Part shown: positions 1 to 14,088 of the stretch, piece after piece
Layout of the letters: every line of letters starts with the position of its first letter
Position numbering within the stretch: position 1 is the stretch's first letter
Source of the DNA: Eleginops maclovinus
Taxonomy: Eukaryota > Chordata > Actinopteri > Perciformes > Eleginopidae
Reading direction: 5' to 3'
Assembly: GCF_036324505.1 (NCBI RefSeq)
Contig: NC_086370.1
Coordinates: 17,386,600-17,450,599, forward strand
Length of the DNA: 64,000 nucleotides
Notes under the pieces: model-generated
Databases searched by the model: none
What the model saw: the letters and a program-made list of their open reading frames with translations, nothing else
Told to the model about the DNA's origin: nothing
Position numbers and translations under genes: made by a program

Positions 1-3000
1 GCAGATCATTAGGCTCTGAAGAGGAGGCACACGACACAGCACCCACAATCTCTCAGCTGTGCTGCCAACCCCCACCCCAAACCCCCCCCCCCGACCCCTT
101 AAGCTACTCACCAAGACTGAACGGTGAGTAAATGACCTGACCTCTGCCAGCCCCTCTGCTAAATACTTGTATGGCTGCTTGATGCTGAGATGGATGAACG
201 CAGGCAGCAGACTTCCTTGCTAATCTCCAGTATAGCGCGTAGGCTGCAAAACGGGCAAAGAACGAGGGGTTCCCGTTTCCTTTTGTTCCCTTTTATGTCT
301 CTTTGGAGACCTCCTATTTGGATACCATGCAATTGGAGACCGTTTTGTCGTGAGGTTGAATGTTCCCTGGCCAGGTCAAGTGAGCTAACATGGAAATAGC
401 TCAATTCAGGAATCTGCAATTCAACACTGACATGTGCAGATGAACGTGTTTGTGTCATTATGATGTTTTACATGATGAATTCTGTCCTTAATGGACCCAT
501 TAGCGTGCAGGAAGAAACCAGTCATACAGAGGTCATATCTTAAATGGTTCACTGCCATAAATGTAAGGCCAGTGACAAGTGAGAACTGTTGGATTCGTAT
601 TGGTTGATACGTTTACAAACTCGGCCCTCTCTCCGTCGCTCACCTCCCCACTCCCTCGCTATCTCTTCCTGCTTCGCTTGAATGTCACCACTCTACAGGA
701 GGATTTAACGTTGCTTTTAACCCTCACCGCTTCATAATTACCTTGACATTTACCCTGCATTCAATCAAGTTTTTAACAGCAGATTTATTGCAATGACTTT
801 TTTGTATTGCAGAAGGCCGCAGTAATTATGCAGGTTATTAAGAGTCTTCCTGTTAATGCAGTTTTACATCAATAACATTCGGCATAGACTGTTTTCCTGT
901 GTGGAAGAGCACAATGTCAGCTGCCTTAAGACGGAGTGGCACAGGAAAGGACAGAAATACTATTAGATGAAGTATCAGATGACTTGGGGTATGAAGAGTG
1001 GAACAGGGTAGCACTGCTTCTCCCTCCTTTATTGCTCAGGTTATTATCACAACTGCTGGGGAATTGTCGAGACGGGGAGATAGGAGTGGCAACGATCCAT
1101 CCGGGACTCGTTCATCACCATGCGCCGCAGCCCCCCGAATAGAAATTACATCTGCATCTGAATTAGTAACATTATTCGCCAATTTGGCTCAGAGTGAACA
1201 TTGTTCCATTGAAGGTGGAATTAAATTAGAAAATGAGTGAGTCTTTAATTTTCAGATTATAAATCAGGGAATATAATTCACCTCCTTGTACCTTAAGGGC
1301 AATCACATTATCCTAAGCGACATTTTATCCTCAGCCCCGCCAAGTGATCTCGTCACGACACGCAGTCACACACCAATCATGCTTCCTGGGGAAGCAGGAA
1401 ATACATCTTCTCCTCCAGAATTATACATAAAATATGAGTGTCTGCGTAAGAGCTTATTTTACATGAAATTTGATGTTCCTTCTGACTCATAAACACTGTA
1501 GAGCATTACTTGGCTCAGGCGATATAGCTTTATTTTTCAGCACTGTACATTAAGTAGAACATTTTGTTAGTTGAAAATCAGGTGAACATTTATAATTTAT
1601 AATTCCTATAAACACAGATTATGTTTAGCACATGCATAGTAACATCTGAGGCTTTTCTTAGCGATTAAAAAACACTCTTGTGCCTTTTGAAGTATTTAAT
1701 CTTTTATCATGGCTCAACCCTTTGAAAGCTCCTGCTTGGAGAAAAAAAATCATCTTTAAGATCTACTCAGTTTTCACACCTTTTTCTAAACAGTTCTGTA
1801 ACATTATAGTGAAATGCTGCTTGGATGTAATAAACAACTTGTCAACTTATAGCCGCACATAACCTGGTCAAATGAGAAGGAATGGATCGACCTTTTACTG
1901 CCAGCCGCTGCTATACTGTGGCCCAAAACTCTCTGCCTGTTCATTTCATTCTGGCCAATGCCCAGACCTCATTAAAAATGAATGCACTCCTTAAACCCCA
2001 ACACTAGGCCTTTTCCATTAGGGAGAGAGATATGAGGGTGATAAACATTATTTGTGATCGGATATGAATCGTGCGAGGATTGGCTGCAATATTGGAAGCC
2101 ACATTGAAAAGTGATTGTGCTTGAATTCCCCCATGCAGTTTCACGCCATATCACAGCTCTTGTAATTTGATTCCTATTCATTTTGGCCATTGTTGTGTAT
2201 TATATTGAAAGCCCTATCAAGCTGATCTAGACCAACCAATTTGGATTTTTGTTATTCTGTCCCACTTGGTTGATTTTAAGCTGATCAGGATATTTGCCTG
2301 GCACAGTCTTGGGCATTCTGAATGGCCTTATCTTACATTTAATTACCATACTGCCTTTGTTGGAGCAAAATTCATCTATTTTGGTGTGTAGTGGCTGGGT
2401 GCGTATCTGTCTGTGTGTATAGAAGAGAGAGGAAAGAGAGGGAGATGGGGGAGTGTTTGGTTGTCTTCACTTTCTGTCTGTAGCTCTGATGTCACAGCCT
2501 CTTTGATATACTGTACAGGTGTATTTTCACGGAAACAGTGCATTGGTGGATCCCCCATAAAGGGCAATAAACCTTGACAGGCTATTGGAGATTCACCCCT
2601 GAGCGCTCCACTGACAACCTCCCAGACATATACATTTAATATTCCATTGATTGATTGATTTTATGGGACATGGTTAACATTATCATCAATACTGCCCTGA
2701 GGAACCAAGACACCAACTTATTCTGAAAAGAATAGTACTTGTCATAGATTATACATGGTAAGGTGCCTTATAAACATCAGTATGGAGGGATTTTTTTTAT
2801 TACAGCACACATATGGTATACCTTTTTTATGTAAGTGTGTGTATATGAGGGCGGGGGTGCATTTTTCAGACCATGTGAATGTGTGTGTAAGGCAGTGTGT
2901 AGGCCTTACGCTTGTATCTATATGGGGATGCGTTTCAATTTGAATTGCAATACAAATAGATGCACGTCATCCAAGCATATTTTAGAGAATCCTCCACAAT

Positions 3001-3127
3001 ACTGGAGGTTTGAGCTGTATTGGCCTGACTGTTTGACCCCGCCATGGTAATCCACATTCCTACCTTACTTTCCTCCAGGTTCACTGACAGTCAGAACAGG
3101 ATGATAATGGCCGCCCTTGGACACTCT

Positions 3128-3141
3128 GCACCAGGGGGCAG
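3128..3141 (+). promoter_or_regulatory. CTCF-like site (13/14 to consensus)
   Basis: GCACCAGGGGGCAG matches the 14-bp CTCF core CCASYAGRKGGCRS except at the first base. It lies 45 bp before a TATAAAAG at 3186-3193. Binding is inferred. Confidence 0.4.
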
Positions 3142-5039
3142 GGATGTGATGGGCTTCAGCTCAGGCACATATTAATATTAATACGTATAAAAGCCGTCCG
3201 GCTGGCACAGAGTCATCAGCTGTAGACACAGGCAGACACACATAGGAATGCTTAAGTGTGCACTCGCTCATACACACACTCTCAATCGCACATTTGCATG
3301 CTTGCGGACATGCACATATACACAAAAACAAGTAAAAGGCCCATTATGGATGTGACTGCGTAGTGTTTGCGGATGGACCGTTTCCAAGGGTCAGCTGAAA
3401 CATTTGCCAGCAGGAAACCTACACAGAGTGCCGATTGTTCACACCGTTTTGGGAAAACACACATTATGTTAATGATTCTTCTTTGGGAATGAAACGCACA
3501 CAACTAGAAACAGTGTGCTAATGGCTATCGTGTCAGCCAAAGCTAATGGTTGTTGTGTGTGTTTGCTTATGTGAGCTCTTCTTCATGTGTATGTGTTTTA
3601 TACGGTGTCATACATGTCAGTGCATGGGGTTAAGAATGATGTATGAGGTAAAATGACATGTACTAGTCAACCTATCCCAAATTTAGGAGTTGAAATGGAG
3701 AGATACATTAAAAGCAGGCAACAAGGAAATTTTTTTTGTCGATTTACATATTTCGGTTAATTCATAAAAGCGGTTTGTTAAAGGTTCCAATGTAGACTGA
3801 GCATGCAGAGCGAGCAAGGAAATAAAACAGCTTTGAGGGACTTGGAAAGTACACAATGTCAGCCCTGTCTCTCAACCAACAGAAGCCAGTGTTAAACATC
3901 AAAATCTATTTGCATGTTTTTATATCGGCTGATAGTTAGTTTTCAACAGAATTTACAAACAGTCTAAAGCGATGTTTCATGCGAGCAGTTAATTCAAATG
4001 TTGGGAATTACAGATGCTCTGTGTTTGGGTAGAGGCCATGAAGTTCAAACACAAGGGCAACAAGGAAATAAAACTGATATTATTGGAAAATGAAGCTACC
4101 GAGGGGTGTCTGAGTAGCTGACATGTACAGTGAACTGAATAGCAGATTTCAATGTCAATAAGCAAATCGCAGAGCAACGTTCTTGTTTTCCTCTACATTT
4201 CAGACGTAGAAGATGTAACCGCTGAAAAGGAAAATTAAATAGCAAATGAAATAGCATTCTACATGGTATCTGTCAGGGATAAGTGTGCAGGGGCTTAATG
4301 TTCATCATATGTCCCTGAACTGCATGCTTGAACTTAATTAAATCATGCTGGGATCCATGCTCAAACTAAAATGAATACATTCCCCAAAGTATTAAGAAAG
4401 GTATCGTTAGACTACGAAATGTTGCAAAAGGGATTAGCAATAATTATTTATCTAAAGACTAGTAATAGAAATAGGGGTCCGCCTCAAGAGCACAGGGACC
4501 TTTGATTTTGACCCACACCTGGATGTTCTTGTGTCTGACTGGACGTTTGTGACCTCTTGTTATCAACAGGGGTGTTAACAACAGGTGAACACTGTAATTA
4601 TCTTAATACCTACCCTATACAGAAGCACAAAAAGGTCATAGGTGAATTAAGCCCACCTAAATAGCACTTTTTATTGGAAGGAATTAAAGCATGGCTCCCT
4701 GGGACTAACTCTGAGGATACTTGACTCTGTCACTCCTCCTGAACAAAGATGCGCCAAGCCCTGTGATTACTCTAAAAGATGGCTCCCTGCAGCTGTATAA
4801 CTGAATTGAAAATAACAGAAGTGGAAATAAGGAAGGGATAACTGGACAATGATAGAGCACAAGAACAGGAACGTCTAAAATATCATGATGTGTGGAGGTA
4901 ATGTGGAGGGGATTTTCACAAATGTTTTGCCTCTCGTATAAAGAGACAAAGAATTGGAGCAAATCTTCTAAAGATTTTTTTTAGTTTTACCTCTAGACTA
5001 AAGAAAACTCTGGTCTTCTCCAGCGCAGGGGGTTGGGCT

Positions 5040-5470
5040 GGGACAGGTCATATTTCACTGTCAGCCCGACTTGCCCCAACAATGTGACAGCAGGTGACAA
5101 ATACCCTGCCTCATGATTGAAATCTGACAAAATAACACTATGTTTTATAATAGCGTCCCCAAGCAGAAATATGGCAGCCGCAAACTAAACAGTGCTTTAT
5201 CACCTCCATGCCAGTCCCAGCGGTTCTCCATTAAGGGCCAGATCATTGTGTTTTGCCTCCCCCCGTCCCAGCTGACCGCCGAAGTGACAGCCCCGTCGTG
5301 CTGCCATGACATTGAAAAATATTTGTACTGACAAGGCCACAAATCACACGCCGACAAGTTTTAAAACTCAATATTCACTCAATGTGCATCTGCTATATTC
5401 TCGTTAAAAGTGTAATATGGTAGACTCTCCCCTCCGCGTTCTTTTATTATTACGGTATTGACAGCGACTA
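5040..5470. promoter_or_regulatory. Candidate enhancer with four MEIS-type TGACAG sites
   Basis: TGACAG (or its complement CTGTCA) occurs at 5058-5063, 5085-5090, 5285-5290 and 5459-5464. The rest is mixed-composition, non-repetitive sequence with no coding signal; the 63- and 70-codon frames on opposite strands are unrecognised. TGACAG is the MEIS/PREP core (established). Enhancer function is inferred. Confidence 0.3.
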
Positions 5471-6030
5471 TAATAAAGTTGTGCTGTTCTGATGCCAGGG
5501 AGGGAAGCGCGGGAGATGGAGAGATTGGAGGAAAAAAAAGGTGTTAGAGACGAAGAGAATAGCTGGAATGGTTGAACGCTCACACAGCGCTGTAACAAAA
5601 GTGCTCCATTTTCATGACAGAATTTCATCTGACATGTTTAGTGTAATGGTCTACCTGTGGATTTCTCAATAAGTCCATCATATCGGAGATCCCAACACTA
5701 GCTCCGAAGCATCAAATGTAATGTCTTGACTAATATTCATATCTAAATCCCTGTTTCACACTATTTTCGACGCTGCTGTCTCTCATTGTAACATATTGGA
5801 GTATAATCAGTACACCCCTTGCCTGCTCTAGACCCCTATGCTGTACTATACTAGTGCTATCGAGCCAATGGTTACTCTAATATCCCCTTAGTTTGAAGCC
5901 TTGTCGACCATGTAGGCCCTAATGTGTGCCCAGTGCGCACGAGTAAGTGTGCTTTAGGCTCATTGTTAACATAAGGCCAAATCTGTAATATAGCACGGAC
6001 AATTAAGTGCACAATTTTTGTATAAATGCA

Positions 6031-6290
6031 AAATCCCTCACTGTGAATTATTTAATTCCCTCTCTACAGTTCATTTAATAGAGCCCTTTTGGCGGGCGGT
6101 TTGAGTCACAGAAAACTAATTTGATTCTGCTCCTTGATTTAATTAGATTTTATGATCTATGGTATTGCTAATTCGGTGGCTCACCATGCGTTGTCGGCGC
6201 CTGTCCCTTGCCCTGGCGGTGAGCTGTCAGAGCCCCATTTTTAACAGTATTGAAAAATTCAAGCTTTATTATTGCCCCCTCACTCATTTT
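6031..6290. promoter_or_regulatory. Candidate conserved non-coding element
   Basis: Non-repetitive sequence mixing homeodomain cores (TTTAATTAG at 6137-6145, CTAATT at 6168-6173), a TGACAG core on the minus strand (6224-6229) and a CG-containing middle. No ORF. This is the texture typical of vertebrate developmental enhancers; conservation not tested. Confidence 0.3.
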
Positions 6291-9200
6291 CTCCCATCAA
6301 GGGGAAAGTAATGAGCTTTTAGTCTCTCCTCCTTTAGTCGTCTCCCTCTACTCTCTCGTATACTAGCTCTTTTTTCCCATTCCTCTGTCTTCATCTCTCT
6401 TTAGTTCGATATACTTTTTTTTCTTTTCCCCACTTTGAAAACAATAGGAGGGGATAAAGAGTTCGGGGGAGCTCAGAGGAAAGAACTGTAAGAGCAGGAA
6501 GGCAGAAAATAGAAATGATGGCACCAACGAAATACAATACAACGGGGAATTAAATGAACAGAGAATGAAATGAACAAATAAGATAGCAGGACAGGGGAAG
6601 GATGATCGAGTAAAAGAGTGAGAGAAAAGAATAAATGTGTCAGAGAGAAGTGGAATGTGAACACAGCAGTGATAGTGAATATGAGAGATAAGTAGCAGTT
6701 AGAGAGGGAGAAGGAGTCACGGAGGAAAATGAAGGAGATCAAGGAAGCAAGAGGGAGAGAGAGAGAGTGAAGGGGGAGGCAAGGGAGATTGTGCCATACG
6801 CTTACAGCGCTCCAGGCTTGCTGCTCTGGCATTAGCGCCCTGATTCATGAGTTAAGTTTCCCCAACTGCCCACGGCTATTAGCTTTCAGTTCCTTCGGCT
6901 GTCATTTAGACTCCAAAGAGTCTTTTGGTTAATGCACTGTTTTAATGAGTGCACCACTCGCTAATATATTTGACTGTATGAAAGGTCACAACAGGAAGCT
7001 AAACAGATTGAGAGAGCGGGAGCACAATGATGGCGGCATCGCTATCAAGACAGGTTTTTCGAGCAAATGGATTGGAGCGGGGGGGCGTCAGGGGTGGGCG
7101 GCGGGGTTGGCGTTAACCCGTGAGGCAGCCACGCTGCAGTGTCACTGTTCCACGACTCGTACCCCCTTTACCCAGCATTCAACTGTGCATAATAGGCCCT
7201 GGAACTGATGGGTTACTGCTCCCTCTAATAGTTACACCCCATCCATCACTGGCTTTAACCAGCGAGAGAAAGAAAAGTTAGAGAATGAGATGGGAAGAGA
7301 CAGGGGCAGACACCGGGAGGAGGCACATGTTTCATTACCCATATAATCACCAGTCTGATTGCCACACAAGCAATATAAGAGCGTCTTACAGCAGCCGCAG
7401 GAAATTTATGGCTGTCTGACGATGAGATTCCCACCAACCCGTTAAATATCCCTGGAATGCCGAGCCAATATGAGAGCAATGGAACAAGAAAAGGTTCCAG
7501 AAATATAGAATAAGACTCAATAAAAGTTTGCAGATTGAAAAAATTCTGATCATTCCTCTAAGTCTTTTATTTCTGTCTTTGTATACTGTGTCAACTCTCA
7601 CCTCAGTATGTGATATCTCTAACCTCACGATGCTTCAGCCATTTATTTTCAAGATTTTAGGTCTTACAATGGTGAGGAACAACATTATCAAACATTTTGA
7701 CAACTTCATATAAACAAGCATGGCCTCCGCCCTCCTCCCTTCTTGCTCTTTGTCAACACGCAGCCACCACTCTGTCATGGGACACCCGTAAGGGACTGTC
7801 TCAGAGTAGCACAGCCATGTCTAGGTTTGGGCCCCAAACCCGATAATCTAACAGTAATCCATTCAAAACTAATCAAACATTTACAAAGGTGCCATGATGG
7901 GGAGAAAGGTCTATTCATCAGCGTCCTCCATCACCAACACGCAGGCCGACCTCGTTACGCTTGCGGCGTCTCAATCTACCTATGCAAATGAGACAGCAGC
8001 GCGCGGGGTGAGCAGGGGACTGACAACCAGACTTGTGTACAGAAATTATAAACAAATATTCATCCATTATGGGTGGAGCAGTGTGCGTCGGGAAGTGCTT
8101 GGCAGTGAGGCTGAATACAAACTCTTCTTCTGTCGGACGATTTTTCACCGAGCAGGAAGTGACAGTGTTGTCAAGGTGAATTAGCAGCATATGTCAAGCT
8201 TTTGTTATAAATCCTGGCCTACTGTAAGCCTTATTTCCCCCTCTGCAACGTATGTACACGGTTGATGATATATCAACACCGCTCAGTGATTAATAATTCA
8301 GCAAGGGTGATTCCATAGGGGGAGTTGTGGTGGGACGTGGGACAGGCCTTGTAGTGAGGGTTGAGGGGTTTTTGGGGGTGAAAAGTGGGCCACCTTTCCC
8401 ATAATCCTCTCCCAGTGCCTGTAGGCCCCAGACTCTTTTCCCGTCCATTACCCAAACCATTTGTTTATTGTGCAGTAATTACAAACCTTCAAGCCTAAAG
8501 GCAAACAGGCAAAGAGCCGCTGTAATGATGGAGACATTTATAACAATATATCATAACAGCAATGACATCAAACAATGAATTTATGTCACGGGATATCAAT
8601 ATCTACGAGCAGCAAAACAACCAGGTGGTTATTACTTCACAGTGAGTCAGGGCTTGTGGAAAACGGGAATATGCACTTGTTAAGGTAGACTATTATTGAT
8701 TTGTAATGAACTGCATTCCCCCTGAACAAAGCTAGAGTGTTAGCAGGGTAATATGTTGCATTTTATTTAGCAATTTCATGCATGTTTGCTTCACAAGGTT
8801 AAAAACCACAATCAGTTCTGAGACAAAAAAAGAACATTTTCTCATTTTCAGCACTCCAGAAGCCATTTAATGTTCCCTGTGTAAGAGTGGCAATCCCTAT
8901 TACCGCTGGATAAAGTGTACCCTTTTTTATTTGAAATGAAAATGTCAGTAATTTCTTTTGAGATTGATGACTCCTTACACGCGGGCCCAATAAATGAAAA
9001 ATTGATGAGGCTCAGTTCTCTCTTTTAATATTTAAGGCAATATTAAAGTCTCTCTTACATCTCATGGAAATAGTTTTATTTAAAAGGAATAAGACCATTG
9101 GGCATTGTTTACTGAACACCTCATGCATGTTTTATAAACCCGGTGGCTCTTGGAGGAATTCAAGGGCCCTTGAAATCGTTACTGTTTTGCAGTAAGTATA

Positions 9201-9933
9201 AAACGACTTAAGAGGAAGTCGAATGGCATCGGCTTTGTTGTGTAGCTGCCCTCTTGTTGTTGGATGTGGGCTGCTTTGATGAGGGTGCCAGTGGTGGATA
9301 GCGGTGCCAAAAAAGGGAGGAGGGAGTTGCACAATAAATAGCTGAGATTTTATTTCTTCTATTGGGTCGTAATGTGTGCTCGGTGAGGAAATTGATGTTT
9401 AATGTGGCTGAGCAGACGAATGGGATGAATTGCCATTTAAAACAAAGACCCATGGGTTGAAAGCAAGAGAGGAGGGAGAAAAGGGGAAGTTGGAAGTAAG
9501 ACAAGGAGAGGAAGCTACATGAACCGTTCTGATAGTTTAAAACAAGCCAAAGGCAAGGAGAGTCCCATGCAAAGGTGGGAAATGATACCTAGGTAATACC
9601 GGTTAAATTGTCTTGGTTCAAAGTTTTACAAAATGGGTCAGCATGAACATACACAATGTATCAAATTGAATCAAAGAAGTTCATACTGCACAAAAAATGC
9701 CAAATAAATATAAATAATGCTGAATTAAGCTGTGGCTTCCAGTTCAATTATTGGCCCCAAAATATGTTAAGGCAGCTGGTGGGAACTTCAAGAAAACAAA
9801 GCCCTGCCAGGATCATTTATGCATATTATATTTTATACTAGTGGGACCTTTGTCACAATTTAAGCTTGGTAAAATGTTGATTGTACCAATGTTCTCTTTT
9901 TACAAAAAATGGTGTATAGATGTGCATGCCTGC

Positions 9934-9975
9934 TGTGTGTGTGTGTGTGTGTGTCTGTGTTTGTGGCTGTGTGCC
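9934..9975. repeat. (TG)n microsatellite, imperfect at the right
   Basis: Perfect TG to 9954, then TG-rich sequence with C and TT interruptions. Confidence 0.92.
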
Positions 9976-12900
9976 TGCAGCATGCTTGCACATGTATACA
10001 CACAGTCACCAAATAGCATATAGTGGAAAACCTCCTATACCAGCAGGATACAATCAGCAGCTCCCAAGTTGAGGAGCCCATTACATTGTAGTGGTGGTTA
10101 ACAGGGACATTCGAACTGAGAACCAAGATACTCCAGGTCCCATTTAGACAAATTAAATCAAGTCCCATAATGCTTTATGTATCTGTTGCCTGGGTTACAC
10201 ATCCTAGCACACCAGGCCCCTTGATGGAGGGCGGACTGAAGCCTTTTATATCAGATGCTTCGACAACAGGGGGGTGACTACTACCTGCCAACTATTATCA
10301 AAGGCACTGGTTTCATAGCCCTGCCATATTTTTTGATTGATCTAAATTACACGTCAGTAAGTGCTGCAGTAACATGATCTATAAAGAGATAGCGACTACT
10401 TGTACATTATTAAACTCCCCGAGCGGCTGCTCTGCTTTTGGATTGCTGTAATTATCTGTGCTGGAGGCACAACAAGTGGCCCAAACACAGCTGTTAGCCT
10501 GCCTGCGCACCCCAACACTGGTTGGCATTAATTGTTTCTGAACAGAAGCTACATTTGGCAGAGGTTAACATTAAGAGGAGGGGCGGAAACATGCCTTTCC
10601 CTAAAAATGAAGCACGGGTAGAGTTTTTTTTAAACTTTTTAATGTTTTTTGAGTACAACAAAAAATAAAAAAGGATTTGTTTTAGCACCTGTCACCCTGG
10701 GTGAAATTTAAAACACAATTATCCAAAGGGAGCACAGGATGTGCGGCTCAACTGATATTTTCCTCTTAACATCATCCTCCTAATATCCCATGAAAAGAGA
10801 TGAATCAGCTATTGGTGCTTTTTATTTTTTAAAAGCGTAAATTCCAGTAAATCCTCCTGGCTCTCACAGTAGCTGCCTGTGCCCTTCTGACATCCCATAT
10901 ATCCCATGCTAGGAGAGAGAAAGTGAGGGAGAGAAAGAGAGGAGGGCATACTGGGATACCTGAGGGACCTCTGTGGGACTCTGGTGTGGGTCATGTGACC
11001 CCATGGTGTCCGACTCTGTGGCACCAGCCAGGGTTTGTGGCCAAATGCTGCTGTTGTGGTGACAGAGACGGTAAACGGGACATATCGGTTTTACCGCAGC
11101 GCCTTTTTCTTTACCTCAGCACAGATCTCACAGCACATGCTGTACATTGCAACTTACATTCTTAATGGTAGGTGTGGAGGTAATAACAGTTTCATTAAGG
11201 ATCATGGAAATCATACAATGATCTTGTATATTAAGTTGGCTCTGTTGCAGATTTATACAAAAACAGAACATGCATGTAAACAGAAAGGAAATCCATACAC
11301 ACGCCCACATAATGTGTTTGTCTTGGTTTACATCATCACACACCATCAATGCTTTTGCTTGCAAGCCTTATTTCACGTTTCACCCTTTACGAGGACTGCT
11401 TGGGAGTGGAACAGCAGATGCAGACATTGAATTCGAATTCATACAAGTCAGACATAATATCAGGCAATATAGAGGCAGACAGAGAGGCTATTGAAATGCA
11501 AATAGACTGCTGGGGCCGCGGCAGCAGGGAAAAGAAATTGGCCAGGATGACAATGCAAGTAAACCACTCCAGTTTGTCAAGAAGGCCACGCTTTGTCACA
11601 AAACTGGGAATGGATTTCAGTACAAGTGCTGCTACAGCACTAAAAAGAATAATATTCAAAAATAGTAGGAAAGGAGAAATAAAATAGTTGCCCACTGCAC
11701 AACTCTCATGATAAGATTGAGAAATGCCTGTAAAGTTAGTGTTTTTCAGTTTATTGCATTGTGTTTTCCAAGGGACCCTCTTATGTGTGCTGGTTTATGG
11801 TGGACCATGAATGTGAGCGATGCTGAGGGTAAGGGTGAGAGGGATACAATGCACATGCATGTGCACGCTGGTGCTAGTGTGCATACACACCTTCTTCATG
11901 CTTCATTCTCCTCATGAGTGGCCTTTCAGTGCTTGTTCTGTTTTGTTAGTCAGGTTGGCACGCTCCATCAGGAGGAGGGACACAGAACTGGGAGGCCTCA
12001 CCGGACCTTCAGCCATAATAAATTACCTACAAGTGCTGCAGAACAATAACACAAAAAAGTGCGAGCCATCCATTTCGCCACCATTTACAAGAAATCAATA
12101 TCAATACTTAATGCAATGCGGATGAAAAATGAGCAGAGATACAGGGGCATAATACAAGCTCAAATGAAAGACCTTGGAGTGCTGCTTCCCAAGGAATTGG
12201 GGGATGAGGAGGGAGAAATTATGTGAAAAAAATGGAGGTAAAAGAAAGATTGCATTATGGCTTTTGTTTTTGTTCCTCATCTATTTTTGTAGTTTAAGTT
12301 TCAAAATAATCTATTTTCTCAGCTTGGTTGTTTAATTGTTAATCAATGGACAATTTTGTGTTGCCAACAACCCGAGACAGAACATGTACAAACATCTATT
12401 TAAAATATTCGAGAAGAAAGTAACATTAAAATCTGAATTTTGGACTTTTTTTGAACTAACCATAGCAGCATTGGAGTTGATCGTCCAACAGTAGATCCGT
12501 TGATTGCAGAGCCATTTCCTCAACAGTCAGTGGAGATCTCTTTACCATGTCACAAATGAATCATCTTTTGAAGATAAACATGATCTATATTTGTCCCTGA
12601 GGCTGGCTGCATGATGTCATCATGGCCTTAACGTCCCATTTCATTGTGGTGCTGATTGATGTATTGCAGGTCTTTGCACACTGAGAAGAAAATGTGTAAG
12701 CCTTATAACTGAGAGATAATAAAGATATAAAAAAAATGCTTATAAATAGCAGTGTCTTTGAGTCTTATCCTTACATTTTTTAATATTTGTTTACCACAAG
12801 TAATATGTCAACAGTCTCCTTATGAAGCCCAGTTTTTTTTTTTAAGTGAATCATGTTGTATTATGCATAGACAGAGCTGGAATTGTATGGGGGGGGGGGT

Positions 12901-13331
12901 CAGGTGTTGCCAGGTGCATCACTAACCTCAATTAGACTTGTCATCCGCATTGAAAGGCCTTTTTAAATGGTGCTTTGTGTTGCAGTTCCCCATGCATTGT
13001 GGTTTGGTGAAGTTTAAACTGCTCTGGTTCCCTGGAGAGCTAGCAGTTTACTAAAGTTTATATCCTTTTGTCATTCGCATATCTCTACCGCAACCCCCTC
13101 CCTTTTTAGTCCCTGACGGCATATGCACTATTGCAGTATGTGCACCATAGCTGTTTGGGGGATATTATTGTCTTGCCCACACAATTCCAAAATGACGCTA
13201 CCTTTTTAGGCAGGTTGACTGTAAGAGGAAAAAAGAAAGACATTGAAAATCTGAAACTTCTTTAGCAAAAATATGAACCTTTTGCGCTTTCTGCTTCCAG
13301 AGTGTGGTCATATCAGCCCCACAGTCTGTCA

Positions 13332-13345
13332 CCAGCAGATGGCAC
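13332..13345 (+). promoter_or_regulatory. CTCF-like site (14/14 to consensus)
   Basis: CCAGCAGATGGCAC fits every position of CCASYAGRKGGCRS. About 0.03 perfect matches would be expected by chance in a random 64-kb sequence read on both strands. Occupancy is unknown. Confidence 0.5.
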
Positions 13346-14074
13346 TGCAGCCAAGTCATCACAGCTACACAGCCACCGATTTCACCTGCCAGCTCCTGCT
13401 GCCAAAGAAAAAAGTGCAAATGTATTTGTTTCACTCTGGCTCTGAGGGCTTTTTCAGCCGTTGTGTTCGGAGACCAGATGCAGTGTCTGTGACACAGGGA
13501 GAGAATATCAATAACCAATATGCTCACAGGCCAGTGGACGATGGTTCCAAGTCCTGTAAGCACACAGCGGCGATTCCCTGTTTTAAAGCTTGTCCTTATT
13601 CAGATTACACTCTTGTTGCCCTGAAAACACAAATGATCACAGCTTCGGTGATAAGAACCAAAAGCTGAGAATTTTTGTTGTCCTTCCTTCTTTGTACTTC
13701 AGTTTCTCGGGTTACGGCCATAAAAGCAGTGCGTATATTCTTTACTATTACGTCTGCCTACCTCTGACTTATCAAAAGGCAAATAACATCAATTAGTCTT
13801 TAGAGGATAGAGTATTTTGTATTGTTAAAGGTCTGGTGTCGAGTTCTGAAGGGAGCCATTGTCCCTTCTTGAGCTTGAGTCCTTTAGAGTCCATAAGTGT
13901 TTATTGAACTCAATAGAAAGCACCGGGACAAAGGGACCTGATATTCCTTACTCACTTGCCGCATAGTTTGTATCATAATTTCCCTATGAGCCGCTGCAAT
14001 CGGTGCAGTGTGAGGAGTTTTGGTAGCCGTTCAATGTGACTCTTTGAACCCTAGCTGGCCTGGTTGTATTGTGG

Positions 14075-14088
14075 GTGCCACCTGGTTA
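14075..14088 (-). promoter_or_regulatory. CTCF-like site (12/14), opposite orientation
   Basis: The minus strand reads TAACCAGGTGGCAC, which keeps the AGGTGGCAC core. It points toward the sites at 3128 and 13332 (convergent arrangement). Confidence 0.3.

Larger units (their letters stand above)
1..9933. other. Gene-free DNA, left part of the hmx2 downstream desert
   Basis: No frame here resembles a known protein; the longest (119 codons, minus, 6473-6832) is compositional over a GA-rich stretch. A C-run lies near 82-92 and a TATAAAAG at 3186-3193. Apart from the separately listed candidate elements I see nothing more I can support, and short exons below about 60 codons cannot be excluded. 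Confidence 0.6.

Noticed and set aside
11035..11695. Overlapping 74-131-codon frames on both strands
   Set aside because: Mutually overlapping, no domain, no splice or codon pattern I can recognise; consistent with chance.
13198..13668. Paired 121- and 131-codon frames on opposite strands
   Set aside because: No family resemblance. The CTCF-like site in the same segment is the only supported signal.
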